Assembly (NCBI RefSeq): GCF_036345155.1
Contig: NZ_CP107772.1
Coordinates: forward strand, 5,394,001-5,458,000
Origin: Streptomyces sp. NBC_00582
GTDB lineage: Bacteria; Actinomycetota; Actinomycetes; Streptomycetales; Streptomycetaceae
Reading direction: 5' to 3'
Length of the DNA: 64,000 nt
In this document: positions 8,495 through 17,865 of the stretch, piece after piece
Layout: every line of letters begins with the position of its first letter
Position numbering within the stretch: position 1 is the first letter of the stretch
Program-made: the position numbers and the translations under genes
Notes under the pieces: model-generated
Told to the model about the DNA's origin: nothing
The model's input: only the letters and a program-made list of their open reading frames with translations
Databases searched by the model: none

Positions 8495-8523
8495 ACACTA
8501 GCACGGTGAACAGGGTGCGTTCA
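8495..8523 (-). promoter_or_regulatory. candidate tRNA-Leu promoter with overlapping dyad
   Basis: Minus-strand TGAACG (8523-8518), 17-bp spacer, TAGTGT (8500-8495). A dyad GTGAAC-N7-GTTCAC at 8506-8524 overlaps the -35 element. Confidence 0.45.
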
Positions 8524-8524
8524 C

Positions 8525-8871
8525 ATCCCTTATCCGGGGCACAGGTCCCGTGGAGGGACCCTGGAGAGGCCGACGGCAACCTCTTACGTCTCGGCGGTGA
8601 CTGGTTCACGTATCAACCTCGTACCTATGGCGGTTGTCTCCCCCTGAGCCGGGCGAGGTCCACAGTCAGGTGCGGGACACTGGTCGTCGGCCGCCTCTAC
8701 GATCCTGGGCAGAAAACAGGTACGGAAGCGGGTGCGGAAGAGGTGTCGACGCCGCGTCGACGGGGCCGACAGGGGGAACCAGCCGATTCACCGGCGCGTG
8801 GATACGATCAGTAAGCAGTACCAGGTAGGCAGCAGGACACGGGACGCAGGTCACGACGGAGGAGGTGCCCC
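8525..8871. other. intergenic region between tRNA-Leu and fhaA
   Basis: About 350 bases without a convincing gene. It must hold the promoter of the fhaA-fhaB-pstP-ftsW-pbpA operon. TACGAT hexamers at 8698 and 8802 are possible -10 boxes without strong -35 partners. No repeat or hairpin stands out. Confidence 0.5.
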
Positions 8872-9729
8872 ATGGGAGTCCTGAAGAAGTTCGAGCAGCG
8901 TCTCGAGGGTCTGGTCAACGGCACCTTCGCCAAGGTCTTCAAGTCCGAGGTCCAGCCCGTGGAGATCGCCGGAGCGCTGCAGCGCGAGTGCGACAACAAC
9001 GCGACGATCTGGAACCGCGACCGGACCGTCGTCCCCAATGACTTCATCGTGGAGCTGAGCGCGCCGGACTACGAGCGCCTCAGCCCCTACTCAGGCCAGC
9101 TCGGCGACGAGCTCGCCGGCATGGTGCGCGACTACGCCAAGCAGCAGCGCTACACCTTCATGGGGCCCATCAAGGTCAACCTGGAGAAGGCCGACGACCT
9201 CGACACCGGCCTGTACCGGGTGCGCAGCCGTACGCTCGCCTCCTCCAGCAGCCAGGCCGCCGCGGGCGCACCCGTCGGCGGGGCGGCCCAGCGCCCCGGC
9301 TACCCGCCGGCCGGCGCCACCGCCGCTCCTCCCATGCCGTCCGCGCCGCCGCCCGGCGCCGGCCGCCCCGGCGGATACGGCTATCCGCCCGCCGCCGGCG
9401 GCCAGCGCGCCGGAGGCGGACTGGCCGGAGCCCCCCAGCCCGGCTCGCGCACCCGCCACTGGATCGAGATCAACGGCACCCGCCACCAGATCTCCCGCGA
9501 CACCCTCGTGCTGGGCCGCTCCACCGAGGCCGACGTGCGGATCGACGACCCCGGCGTCTCGCGCCGGCACTGCGAGATCCGGACCGGTTCGCCCTCGACG
9601 ATCCAGGATCTCGGTTCCACCAACGGCATCGTGGTGGACGGGCAGCACACCACCCGCGCTACGCTCCGCGACGGCTCGCGGATCGTCGTGGGCAGCACCA
9701 CCGTTATCTATAGGCAAGCCGAAGGGTGA
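8872..9729 (+). CDS. fhaA: FHA-domain protein FhaA (DUF3662-FHA)
   Basis: Phosphothreonine-reading adaptor of 285 residues at the head of the growth/division cluster. Residues 1-120 are the DUF3662 domain, opening with MGVLKKFEQRLEGLVNGTFA. Residues 125-190 are a Pro/Gly/Ala linker. The C-terminal FHA domain (about 195-280) shows LVLGRSTEADVRIDD, VSRRHCEI and DLGSTNGIVVDG, the phosphothreonine-binding motifs. In mycobacteria the homologue binds the PknB-phosphorylated pseudokinase domain of MviN; a separate pseudokinase gene is at 60932-62647 here. Start ATG follows GGAGGAGG. Confidence 0.93.
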   Translation: MGVLKKFEQRLEGLVNGTFAKVFKSEVQPVEIAGALQRECDNNATIWNRDRTVVPNDFIVELSAPDYERLSPYSGQLGDELAGMVRDYAKQQRYTFMGPIKVNLEKADDLDTGLYRVRSRTLASSSSQAAAGAPVGGAAQRPGYPPAGATAAPPMPSAPPPGAGRPGGYGYPPAAGGQRAGGGLAGAPQPGSRTRHWIEINGTRHQISRDTLVLGRSTEADVRIDDPGVSRRHCEIRTGSPSTIQDLGSTNGIVVDGQHTTRATLRDGSRIVVGSTTVIYRQAEG

Positions 9730-9739
9730 AGCGGGGGCA

Positions 9740-10264
9740 ATGTCAGAGCTGACCCTCACGGTCATGCGGCTGGGTTTCCTGGCCGTACTGTGGCTGTTCG
9801 TGATCGTGGCCGTGCAGGTCATCCGCAGCGACCTGTTCGGTACGCGCGTCACTCAGCGCGGCTCACGACGGGAAGCCGGACGACCGCAGCAGGCACAGCG
9901 CCAGCAGGCGCCCCCGCAGCAGCGCCAGCAGCCCGCCGCCTCCGGCGGTGGCGGCCGTCGGGGCCGCAACGCCCCGACCAAGCTCGTCGTGTCCGAGGGC
10001 ACCCTCACCGGCACGACCGTCGCGCTGCAGGGCCAGACCATCACCCTGGGCCGCGCGCACGACAGCACGATCGTGCTGGACGACGACTACGCCTCCAGCC
10101 GTCATGCCAGGATCTACCCGGACCGCGACGGCCAGTGGATCGTCGAGGACCTGGGCTCCACCAATGGCACGTATCTCGACCGAACGCGGTTGACGACCCC
10201 CACGCCGATCCCGCTGGGCTCGCCGATCCGTATCGGCAAGACCGTCATCGAGCTGCGGAAGTAG
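9740..10264 (+). CDS. fhaB: FHA-domain membrane protein FhaB (FipA)
   Basis: 174 residues: one N-terminal membrane segment (about residues 8-30, LGFLAVLWLFVIVAVQVI), a Gln/Pro/Arg-rich cytoplasmic linker (40-75) and a C-terminal FHA domain with ITLGRAHDSTIVLDDDYASS, SRHARIY and DLGSTNGTYLDRT. It reads phosphothreonines made by PknB-type kinases and is linked to cell division in related actinobacteria. It begins 10 bases after fhaA and is followed by pstP, so it is in the same operon. Confidence 0.92.
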   Translation: MSELTLTVMRLGFLAVLWLFVIVAVQVIRSDLFGTRVTQRGSRREAGRPQQAQRQQAPPQQRQQPAASGGGGRRGRNAPTKLVVSEGTLTGTTVALQGQTITLGRAHDSTIVLDDDYASSRHARIYPDRDGQWIVEDLGSTNGTYLDRTRLTTPTPIPLGSPIRIGKTVIELRK

Positions 10265-10356
10265 TGCTACATCATGACTGAGCGCGAGCGGAGCGAGCAC
10301 GCCAAAGGGGCCGGCACCCCGGTCCTCGGCGCGCTCCCGACCGGAGGGTGGGCAGT

Positions 10357-11958
10357 GTGGCTCGACACGACCGGCTGTACCCGGGGCCGACGGGCGAGGT
10401 GGGCATGAGTCTGTCACTGCGTTTCGCCGCCGGATCGCACAAGGGCATGATCCGCGAGGGCAACGAGGACTCCGGATACGCCGGTCCCCGGCTGCTCGCC
10501 ATCGCCGACGGCATGGGCGGCGCCGCCGCCGGTGAGGTCGCCTCCTCCGAGGCCATCTCCACCATCGTCGCCCTCGACGACGACGTGCCCGGCTCCGACG
10601 TCCTCACCTCCCTCGGCACCTACGTCCAGCGCGCCAACGACCAACTGCGCTCCCTGGTCGAGGAGGACCCCCAGCTCGAAGGCATGGGGACCACCCTGAC
10701 CGCCCTGCTGTGGACGGGCCAGCGCCTCGGTCTGGTGCACGTCGGCGACTCGCGCGCCTACCTGCTCCGGGACGGCGTACTGACCCAGATCACCCAGGAC
10801 CACACCTGGGTGCAGCGGCTCGTCGACGAGGGCCGCATCACCGAGGAAGAAGCCACCACCCACCCCCAGCGCTCCCTGCTGATGCGGGCGCTCGGCAGCG
10901 GCGAGCACGTCGAACCCGATCTGTCGATCCGCGAGGTCCGGGCCGGCGACCGCTATCTGATCTGCTCCGACGGCCTGTCCGGAGTGGTCTCCCACCAGAC
11001 CCTCGAGGACACCCTCGCCAGCTACCAGGGCCCGCAGGAGACCGTGCAGGAGCTGATCCAGCTCGCCCTGCGCGGCGGCGGCCCCGACAACATCACCGTC
11101 ATCGTCGCCGACGTCCTCGACCTCGACACCGGCGACACCCTCGCCGGACAGCTCTCCGACACCCCGGTCGTGGTCGGCGCCGTCGCCGAGACCCAGCACC
11201 AGCTCCACGACAACGGCATCATGCAGACCCCGGCCGGCCGTGCCTCGAACCTCGGCCGCAGGCGCCACGCGGGCGGCGGGGGCGGCGAGTTCGGCCCGCC
11301 CGGCTCCGGCGGCGACATCACCGGCTTCATCCCCACCGACGGCTTCGGGCAGTACACCGACGACGACTTCGTCAAGCCGCGCAAGGGCCGCAGGTGGCTG
11401 AAGAGATCGTTCTACAGCGTCCTCACCCTCGCCGTCATCGGCGGCGGTCTCTACGGCGGCTGGCGCTGGACGCAGACCCAGTACTACGTCGGCACCAACG
11501 GCGAACACCTCGCGCTGTACCGGGGCATCAGCCAGGACCTGGCCTGGGTCTCGCTCTCGAAGGTGGAGAAGGACCACCCCGAGATCGAACTCAAGTACCT
11601 CCCGGAGTACCAGCAGAAGCAGGTCCAGGCCACCATCCCCGAGGGCAACCTGAACAGCGCCCAGAAGAAGATCGAGGAACTGTCGGTCCAGGCGTCGGCG
11701 TGCCAGAAGCAGGCGCAGGCCGGCACGGCCAAGACCACGGCCGGTTCGAAGACCGGCTCCGGCCAGGCCACCGGCGGCACGGGAACCACCCCCGCGTCCC
11801 TCACGTCCAAGGCTTCACCGAGCCCGACCTCGACCCCGAACCCGGGCAAGCCCTCGGGTTCGTCGTCCCCGTCCCCGTCCGCGACCGCCACTCCCAGCCC
11901 CGGCCCCACTCTCTCGGAGGAAGAGCAGAAGGTCGTCTCGCGGTGCGGTGAGCAGTAG
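10357..11958 (+). CDS. pstP: PP2C-type Ser/Thr protein phosphatase PstP
   Basis: Reverses PknB-type phosphorylation. The N-terminal PP2C domain (about 17-260) has REGNEDSGY, AIADGMGGAAAGE, VHVGDSRAYLLR, CSDGLSGVV and GGPDNITVIVADV, supplying the metal-binding aspartates. One membrane segment (about 355-372, SVLTLAVIGGGLYGGW) precedes an extracytoplasmic region with a long Thr/Pro/Ser-rich tail. GTG 10357 lies nine bases after GGAGG. ATG 10405 is the alternative start, and it would remove 16 residues. About 90 bases separate it from fhaB, so it is likely the same transcript. Confidence 0.93.
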   Translation: MARHDRLYPGPTGEVGMSLSLRFAAGSHKGMIREGNEDSGYAGPRLLAIADGMGGAAAGEVASSEAISTIVALDDDVPGSDVLTSLGTYVQRANDQLRSLVEEDPQLEGMGTTLTALLWTGQRLGLVHVGDSRAYLLRDGVLTQITQDHTWVQRLVDEGRITEEEATTHPQRSLLMRALGSGEHVEPDLSIREVRAGDRYLICSDGLSGVVSHQTLEDTLASYQGPQETVQELIQLALRGGGPDNITVIVADVLDLDTGDTLAGQLSDTPVVVGAVAETQHQLHDNGIMQTPAGRASNLGRRRHAGGGGGEFGPPGSGGDITGFIPTDGFGQYTDDDFVKPRKGRRWLKRSFYSVLTLAVIGGGLYGGWRWTQTQYYVGTNGEHLALYRGISQDLAWVSLSKVEKDHPEIELKYLPEYQQKQVQATIPEGNLNSAQKKIEELSVQASACQKQAQAGTAKTTAGSKTGSGQATGGTGTTPASLTSKASPSPTSTPNPGKPSGSSSPSPSATATPSPGPTLSEEEQKVVSRCGEQ

Positions 11959-11985
11959 GCAAGCCGTGAGAGGCCCTGTCACATC

Positions 11986-13425
11986 ATGAGCAGTACTACT
12001 AATTCGCCGACGCATCACACGTCCACGATCGGCTCGATCGGCACCCCGAGCCGGCGCAACACCGAGCTCGCGCTGCTGGTGTTCGCCGTCGTGATCCCGG
12101 TCTTCGCCTACGCCAACGTGGGCCTCGCGATCAACGACCAGGTGCCGTCCGGCCTGCTGGCCTACGGCCTGGGCCTCGGCCTGCTGGCCGGCGTCGCCCA
12201 TCTCGTCGTACGCAAGTTCGCGCCGTACGCCGACCCGCTGCTGCTGCCGCTGGCCACCCTGCTGAACGGCCTCGGACTCGTCGCCATCTGGAGACTGGAC
12301 CAGTCGAAGCTGCTCCAGCAGATCAAGCAGGCCGGCACGGCCGCGCCCCGGCAGCTCATGTACACGGCGATGGGCATCGCGCTCTTCATCGTGGTGCTGA
12401 TCTTCCTCAAGGACCACCGCGTCCTGCAGCGCTACACCTACATCTCCATGGTCGGCGCGCTCTTCCTGCTGCTGCTCCCGCTCGTCCCCGGCCTCGGCCA
12501 GAACATCTACGGCGCCAAGATCTGGATCTCGGTCGCCGGCTTCTCCATCCAGCCGGGTGAGTTCGCGAAGATCGTGCTGGCGATCTTCTTCGCCGGCTAT
12601 CTGATGGTGAAGCGCGACGCGCTCGCCCTCGCCAGCCGCCGCGTCCTCGGCCTGTACCTGCCGCGCGGCCGCGACCTCGGCCCGATCATCGTGGTCTGGC
12701 TGATCTCGATCCTCATCCTGGTCTTCGAGACGGACCTCGGCACCTCGCTGCTGTTCTTCGGAATGTTCGTCATCATGCTGTACGTCGCCACCGAGCGGAC
12801 CAGCTGGATCGTCTTCGGTCTGCTGATGTCCTCGGTCGGCGCGGTCGGCGTGGCCCAGTTCGAGAGCCACGTCCAGCAGCGCGTCCAGGCCTGGCTCGAC
12901 CCGATGAACGAGTTCAAGCTCTCGCAGAAGGGCGTGGTCGGCCACTCCGAGCAGGCCATGCAGGCGCTGTGGGCGTTCGGCTCCGGCGGCACCCTCGGCA
13001 CCGGCTGGGGCCAGGGCCACTCCGAGCTGATCAAGTTCGCCGCCAACTCCGACTTCATCCTCGCCACCTTCGGTGAGGAGCTGGGCCTCGCCGGCATCAT
13101 GGCGCTGCTCCTGCTGTACGGCCTGATCGTGGAGCGCGGCGTGCGCACCGCACTCGCCGCCCGCGACCCGTTCGGCAAGCTGCTCGCCATCGGCCTCTCC
13201 GGCGCGTTCGCCCTCCAGGTGTTCGTCGTCGCCGGCGGTGTGATGGGCCTCATCCCGCTCACCGGTATGACGATGCCCTTCCTGGCGTACGGCGGTTCGT
13301 CCGTCATCGCCAACTGGGCCCTGATCGGCATCCTGATCCGGATCAGCGACACCGCGCGCCGCCCGGCCCCGGCCCCCGCCTCCAACCCCGACGCCGAGAT
13401 GACCCAGGTGGTCCGCCCGTCATGA
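11986..13425 (+). CDS. ftsW: FtsW/RodA/SpoVE-family peptidoglycan glycosyltransferase
   Basis: Polytopic SEDS protein (479 residues, about ten membrane segments) that polymerises lipid II with a cognate class B PBP. Family motifs are GLGQNIYGAKIWISVAGFSI (loop before QPGEFAKI) and, near the C-terminus, IPLTGMTMPFLAYGGSSVIAN. Its last four bases overlap the pbpA start (ATGA), which couples it to its transpeptidase partner. In this cluster the SEDS protein is often called RodA; the division-specific FtsW of Streptomyces lies in the dcw cluster, so a growth-related RodA role is quite possible. Confidence 0.92.
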   Translation: MSSTTNSPTHHTSTIGSIGTPSRRNTELALLVFAVVIPVFAYANVGLAINDQVPSGLLAYGLGLGLLAGVAHLVVRKFAPYADPLLLPLATLLNGLGLVAIWRLDQSKLLQQIKQAGTAAPRQLMYTAMGIALFIVVLIFLKDHRVLQRYTYISMVGALFLLLLPLVPGLGQNIYGAKIWISVAGFSIQPGEFAKIVLAIFFAGYLMVKRDALALASRRVLGLYLPRGRDLGPIIVVWLISILILVFETDLGTSLLFFGMFVIMLYVATERTSWIVFGLLMSSVGAVGVAQFESHVQQRVQAWLDPMNEFKLSQKGVVGHSEQAMQALWAFGSGGTLGTGWGQGHSELIKFAANSDFILATFGEELGLAGIMALLLLYGLIVERGVRTALAARDPFGKLLAIGLSGAFALQVFVVAGGVMGLIPLTGMTMPFLAYGGSSVIANWALIGILIRISDTARRPAPAPASNPDAEMTQVVRPS

Positions 13426-14885
13426 ACAAGCCCCTGCGCCGGATCGCGATCTTCTGCGGCCTTCTCGTGCTGACCCTGCTGCTGCGGGACAACTACCTGC
13501 AGTACGTCAAGGCGGACACCCTGGCGAGCGACACCAAGAACCGCCGCGTCAACATCACGCGCTACTCCACCCCGCGCGGAGACATCATCGTCGACGGCAA
13601 GGCCATCACCGGCTCGGTCGAGACCACCGGCGACTACAAGTACAAGCGCACCTGGAAGAACGGTGCCATGTGGGCGCCGGTCACCGGCTTCTCCTCGCAG
13701 GCCTTCGGCGCCAACCAGCTCGAGAAGCTCGAGGACGGCATCCTCTCCGGCAACGACGACCGGCTCTTCTTCCGCAACACCCTGGACATGATCACGGGCA
13801 AGGAGAAGGAGGGCGGCAGCGTCGTCACCACCCTCAACTCCGCCGCACAGAAGGCCGCCTACAACGGCCTCGGCGGCAAGAAGGGCGCCGTCGCCGCGAT
13901 CGAGCCGTCCACCGGCAAGATCCTGGCCCTGGTCTCCACGCCGTCGTACGACCCCTCGAAGTTCGCCGGGTCCTCCAGCAAGGACCAGGAGGCCTGGCTG
14001 GCCGTCCAGAAGAAGAACGACCCCGACGACCCGATGCTCAACCGCGCGCTGCGCGAGACCTACCCGGCAGGCTCCACGTTCAAGGTGGTCACCGGCGCGG
14101 CCGCGCTGGAGAACGGCGTGGTGTCGGGCATCGACGACACGACCAAGACCCCGGACCCCTACCAGCTGCCGCAGTCCACCACGCCCCTCACCAACGAGCA
14201 CGGCGACTGCGAGAACGCCACCCTGCGCGAGGCGCTGCGGGTCTCCTGCAACACCGTCTTCGCGAAGATGGCCGACAACGTCGGCAACGAGAAGATGATC
14301 GAGCAGGCGGAGAAGTTCGGCTTCAACAACGCCACGCTGGACACCCCGGTGCGCGCCGCGGAGAGCGTCTACCCCGAGGACAACCGGCCGCAGAACGCGC
14401 TCGACGGCATCGGCCAGGGCTCCATGCGGGCCACCCCGCTGCAGATGGCCATGGTCGCCTCGGCGGTCGCCAACGACGGCAAGCTGATGAAGCCGTACAT
14501 GGTCGACGAGCTCAAGGCCCCGAACCTGGACACCCTGGAGACGACCAAGCCGCAGGAGCTGTCCCAGGCGGTCTCCGCGGAAACCGCCCAGAAGCTCCAG
14601 GACATGATGGAGACGGTCGTCAAGAGCGGTACCGGTACCGCCGCGAAGATCGACAACGCCATCGTGGGCGGCAAGACCGGTACCGCCCAGCACGGCATCA
14701 AGAACAGCGAGAAGCCGTACGCCTGGTTCATCTCGTACGCCAAGCTGTCCGACGGCAGTGCGCCGGTCGCCGTGGCCGTGGTCGTGGAGGACGGCGCCGC
14801 CAACCGTGACGACATCACCGGCGGCGGTCTCGCCGCACCGATCGCGAGGAGCGTGATGAAGGCAGTCATCGACAGCAAGAAGTGA
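13422..14885 (+). CDS. pbpA: penicillin-binding protein PbpA (class B transpeptidase)
   Basis: 487 residues. An N-terminal membrane anchor (about 5-22, IAIFCGLLVLTLLL) is followed by a dimerisation-type region (RYSTPRGDIIVDGKAITGS) and the transpeptidase domain. Catalytic motifs: STFK with Ser218, SCN at 275-277 and KTGT at 418-421. It cross-links peptidoglycan outside the membrane and works with the coupled SEDS protein upstream. RBS lies within the ftsW end; the start overlaps the ftsW stop. Confidence 0.95.
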   Translation: MNKPLRRIAIFCGLLVLTLLLRDNYLQYVKADTLASDTKNRRVNITRYSTPRGDIIVDGKAITGSVETTGDYKYKRTWKNGAMWAPVTGFSSQAFGANQLEKLEDGILSGNDDRLFFRNTLDMITGKEKEGGSVVTTLNSAAQKAAYNGLGGKKGAVAAIEPSTGKILALVSTPSYDPSKFAGSSSKDQEAWLAVQKKNDPDDPMLNRALRETYPAGSTFKVVTGAAALENGVVSGIDDTTKTPDPYQLPQSTTPLTNEHGDCENATLREALRVSCNTVFAKMADNVGNEKMIEQAEKFGFNNATLDTPVRAAESVYPEDNRPQNALDGIGQGSMRATPLQMAMVASAVANDGKLMKPYMVDELKAPNLDTLETTKPQELSQAVSAETAQKLQDMMETVVKSGTGTAAKIDNAIVGGKTGTAQHGIKNSEKPYAWFISYAKLSDGSAPVAVAVVVEDGAANRDDITGGGLAAPIARSVMKAVIDSKK

Positions 14886-14967
14886 CCCCCATCACGTTGC
14901 CTGCACATCGGTGCACGTTGCGATACCGGTCCTGCATCGGGTGACGGGCTTGGCCAGGTCACAGACC

Positions 14968-14996
14968 GCCGTCCGGGTACGGTATGCCCGGACGGC
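14968..14996. terminator. hairpin between pbpA and pknB
   Basis: Perfect 10-bp inverted repeat (arm GCCGTCCGGG) with a nine-base loop containing TACGGTATG. It may be an attenuator or partial terminator, or the loop could be part of the pknB promoter. No U-run follows. Confidence 0.45.
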
Positions 14997-15054
14997 AGCC
15001 TTCGACCGCACACGTGTGCCGGTCGGGACCGACGGAGAGGGCTGGTAGGTAGCT

Positions 15055-17034
15055 ATGGAAGAGCCGCGTCGCCTCGGCGGCCGGTACGAGCTGGGCCATG
15101 TGCTCGGTCGTGGTGGCATGGCGGAGGTCTATCTCGCGCATGACACCCGCCTCGGCCGCACCGTGGCGGTGAAGACGCTGCGCGTGGACCTCGCGCGCGA
15201 CCCTTCCTTCCAGGCCCGGTTCCGCCGGGAGGCCCAGTCGGCCGCCTCGCTGAACCACCCCGCCATCGTCGCGGTCTACGACACCGGCGAGGACTACATC
15301 GACGGGGTCTCGATCCCGTACATCGTCATGGAGTACGTCGACGGCTCCACGCTGCGCGAGCTGCTCCACTCCGGCCGCAAGCTCCTGCCGGAGCGGACGC
15401 TGGAGATGACGATCGGCATCCTCCAGGGCCTGGAGTACGCCCACCGCAGCGGCATCGTGCACCGGGACATCAAGCCGGCGAACGTCATGCTGACGCGCAA
15501 CGGCCAGGTCAAGGTCATGGACTTCGGCATCGCCCGCGCGATGGGCGACTCCGGCATGACGATGACGCAGACCGCGGCCGTGATCGGCACCGCCCAGTAC
15601 CTCTCGCCGGAGCAGGCGAAGGGCGAGCAGGTCGACGCGCGCTCGGACCTGTACTCGACGGGTTGCCTCCTGTACGAGCTGTTGACGGTACGGCCGCCCT
15701 TCGTGGGCGACTCCCCGGTGGCCGTCGCCTACCAGCACGTCCGTGAGGAGCCGCAGCCCCCGTCGGTCTTCGACCCCGAGATCACCCCCGAGATGGACGC
15801 GATCGTCCTGAAGGCGCTGGTCAAGGACCCGAACTACCGCTACCAGTCGGCCGACGAGATGCGTGCCGACATCGAGGCCTGCCTCGACGGCCAGCCGGTC
15901 GCGGCCACGGCGGCGATGGGCTCCGTCGGCTACGGCTACGGCGACGACCAGGCCACGACGGCGCTGCGCTCCGCGGACGCCGGCGCCACGTCGATGATGC
16001 CGCCGATGAACCCGGACGACGGGGGCTACGGCTTCGGCACCTACGACGACCGCCCGGACCGCCGCCGCCAGAAGAAGTCGAACACCTCGACGATCCTGCT
16101 GGTGGTGGCCGCGGTCCTGGTGCTGGTCGGCGCGATCCTGATCGGGAAGTGGGCGTTCAGCGGCAAGGACGCGGCCAGCGAGACGGTGCCGGTGCCCAGC
16201 CTGATCGGGCAGACCGAGGCCAACGCGAAACAGCAGTTGCTCAACGTGGACCTCAAGGTCGGCACGGTCACCCAGAAGGCGTGCGAGAACCAGCCCAAGG
16301 GCCAGATCTGCGACCAGGACCCCGATCCCAAGGCCGAGGTCAAGAAGGACACCACGGTCAACCTCGTGGTCTCGACCGGCGCGCCGAAGGTGGCGGTGCC
16401 GAACGTGATCGACAAGGACGTCGACACGGCGACGAGCCAGCTCGAGGACAAGGGCTTCGAGGTCGAGACCAAGCAGACGGAGTCCTCCCAGGAGGCGGGC
16501 ACCGTCCTCAGTCAGGACCCCGATCCGGGCACCGAGCTGGAGAAGGGCTCGACGGTGACCCTGGAGGTCGCCAAGGCCGCGGAGAAGTCCACCGTCCCCG
16601 ACGTCTCCGGCCAGACCTGTGAAGCCGCCAAGGCCCAGATGCAGGCCAACAACCTGACCGGCAACTGCGTCGAGGTCGACACCCAGGACCAGAACCAGGT
16701 CGGCAAGGTCATCTCGACCAACCCGTCCATCGGCTCCCAGGTCGACAAGGGCTCCACGGTGACGATCCAGGTCGGCAAGAGCAGCCAGACCCAGGTGCCG
16801 TCCGACCTCCAGGGCAAGACCCTGAAGGACGCCAAGCAGGCGCTGCAGGACGCCGGTCTGAACGTCGGCAGCATCTCCGGCTCCCAGGACGACAACGCCC
16901 AGGTCATCAGCTCCGACCCGAGCCCCGGCAGCACGGTCAACCGGGGCACGACCGTCAACCTGGTCGCCATAAACACCGGGAACAACAACGGCGGCAACAA
17001 CGGCGGATTCCTCAACGGCGGAAACGGCGGTTAG
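15055..17034 (+). CDS. pknB: PASTA-domain Ser/Thr protein kinase PknB
   Basis: 659 residues. The cytoplasmic kinase domain (about 1-275) has the glycine loop GRGGMAEVY, VAVKTL lysine, VHRDIKPANV (catalytic Asp ~137), DFGIAR near 156 and a MTQTAAVIGTAQYLSPEQA activation segment with candidate phospho-Thr. One membrane segment lies at about 345-366. Four PASTA domains follow (VPVPSLIGQT, VAVPNVIDKD, STVPDVSGQT, TQVPSDLQGK), which sense muropeptides or lipid II, and a Asn/Gly-rich tail closes it. It should phosphorylate the FHA-linked partners and be reversed by PstP. Confidence 0.95.
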   Translation: MEEPRRLGGRYELGHVLGRGGMAEVYLAHDTRLGRTVAVKTLRVDLARDPSFQARFRREAQSAASLNHPAIVAVYDTGEDYIDGVSIPYIVMEYVDGSTLRELLHSGRKLLPERTLEMTIGILQGLEYAHRSGIVHRDIKPANVMLTRNGQVKVMDFGIARAMGDSGMTMTQTAAVIGTAQYLSPEQAKGEQVDARSDLYSTGCLLYELLTVRPPFVGDSPVAVAYQHVREEPQPPSVFDPEITPEMDAIVLKALVKDPNYRYQSADEMRADIEACLDGQPVAATAAMGSVGYGYGDDQATTALRSADAGATSMMPPMNPDDGGYGFGTYDDRPDRRRQKKSNTSTILLVVAAVLVLVGAILIGKWAFSGKDAASETVPVPSLIGQTEANAKQQLLNVDLKVGTVTQKACENQPKGQICDQDPDPKAEVKKDTTVNLVVSTGAPKVAVPNVIDKDVDTATSQLEDKGFEVETKQTESSQEAGTVLSQDPDPGTELEKGSTVTLEVAKAAEKSTVPDVSGQTCEAAKAQMQANNLTGNCVEVDTQDQNQVGKVISTNPSIGSQVDKGSTVTIQVGKSSQTQVPSDLQGKTLKDAKQALQDAGLNVGSISGSQDDNAQVISSDPSPGSTVNRGTTVNLVAINTGNNNGGNNGGFLNGGNGG

Positions 17035-17059
17035 CCGCTGAGCCGGTAAGGCAAGCGAG

Positions 17060-17093
17060 AGGGGCCCGGTACTCGGACGAGTACCGGGCCCCT
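17060..17093. terminator. bidirectional terminator, pknB / sortase
   Basis: Perfect 16-bp inverted repeat (arm AGGGGCCCGGTACTCG) with a two-base loop between convergent pknB and the first sortase gene. Confidence 0.9.
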
Positions 17094-17103
17094 GGTCGTG
17101 GGC

Positions 17104-17859
17104 TCAGCCGCGCAGTTCCTTCGGCGGCGTCCGGTCCGCGTTGACCTTCTCCACCCGCTCCAGTTCGCCCCACACCACGTACCGGTAGCGCGAGGTGTAC
17201 ACCGGTGTGCAGGTCGTCAGGGTGATGTAGTGGCCGGCCTTCTTCTTGCCGGACTCCTCGGGGATCCGGCCGAGGACCTCGACGTTGTACTTCGAGGTCT
17301 CGGGAAGGACCGCGTAGACCTTGTAGACGTACCAGTCGTCCCGCGTCTCGAAGACGATCGGGTCGCCCTTCCTCAGCTTGTCGATGTTGTGGAACTTCGC
17401 GCCGTGGCCGTCGCGGTGCGCGGCGAGGGTGAAGTTGCCCTCCTTGCCGCTGCTGGGGAGCGTGGCCTTGACGGGGTCGGTGTAGTAGCCGGCGACGCCC
17501 TCGTTGAGGACGTCCGTCGAGGTGCCCTTCTCGACCAGGACCTCGCCGTTCTTCATGGCGGGCACATGCAGGAAGCCGATGCCGTCCTTGGTGTCGAGGG
17601 CGCCCGGCCCGGTGTCCCGCTGGGCCCAGTTGTCCCGGACCTTGTCCGCCTGTCTGTCGGCGTGCCGGTCGGCGACGACGTTCGTCCACCACAGGGAGTA
17701 GACGACGAACAGGCCGAGGACCAGGCCCGCCGTGATGAGGAGTTCACCGAAGACACTGACGGCGAGGGCGATCCGCCCCCGCCGCGGCGGCCCCGCCGAC
17801 GAGTCCGTCCCCGGATCCCGTACCTGCTCGGTGTCGCCGGTGGTCGCTGCCACGTTCAT
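17104..17859 (-). CDS. srtE: class E sortase (first copy)
   Basis: Membrane-anchored transpeptidase of 251 residues that cleaves LAXTG-type sorting signals and joins proteins to peptidoglycan. N-terminal tail of ~30 residues, one membrane segment (about 32-52, ALAVSVFGELLITAGLVLGL), then the sortase barrel: FTLAAHRDGHGAKF (catalytic His), YITLTTCTPVYTSRYRYVVW (catalytic Cys and Arg). The GTG/ATG choice is clear from the ATG at 17859. Seven bases separate it from the next sortase gene on the same strand, so the two are co-transcribed. Streptomyces coelicolor SrtE1/SrtE2 are the likely counterparts. Confidence 0.92.
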   Translation of the reverse strand: MNVAATTGDTEQVRDPGTDSSAGPPRRGRIALAVSVFGELLITAGLVLGLFVVYSLWWTNVVADRHADRQADKVRDNWAQRDTGPGALDTKDGIGFLHVPAMKNGEVLVEKGTSTDVLNEGVAGYYTDPVKATLPSSGKEGNFTLAAHRDGHGAKFHNIDKLRKGDPIVFETRDDWYVYKVYAVLPETSKYNVEVLGRIPEESGKKKAGHYITLTTCTPVYTSRYRYVVWGELERVEKVNADRTPPKELRG

Positions 17860-17865
17860 CTGCCC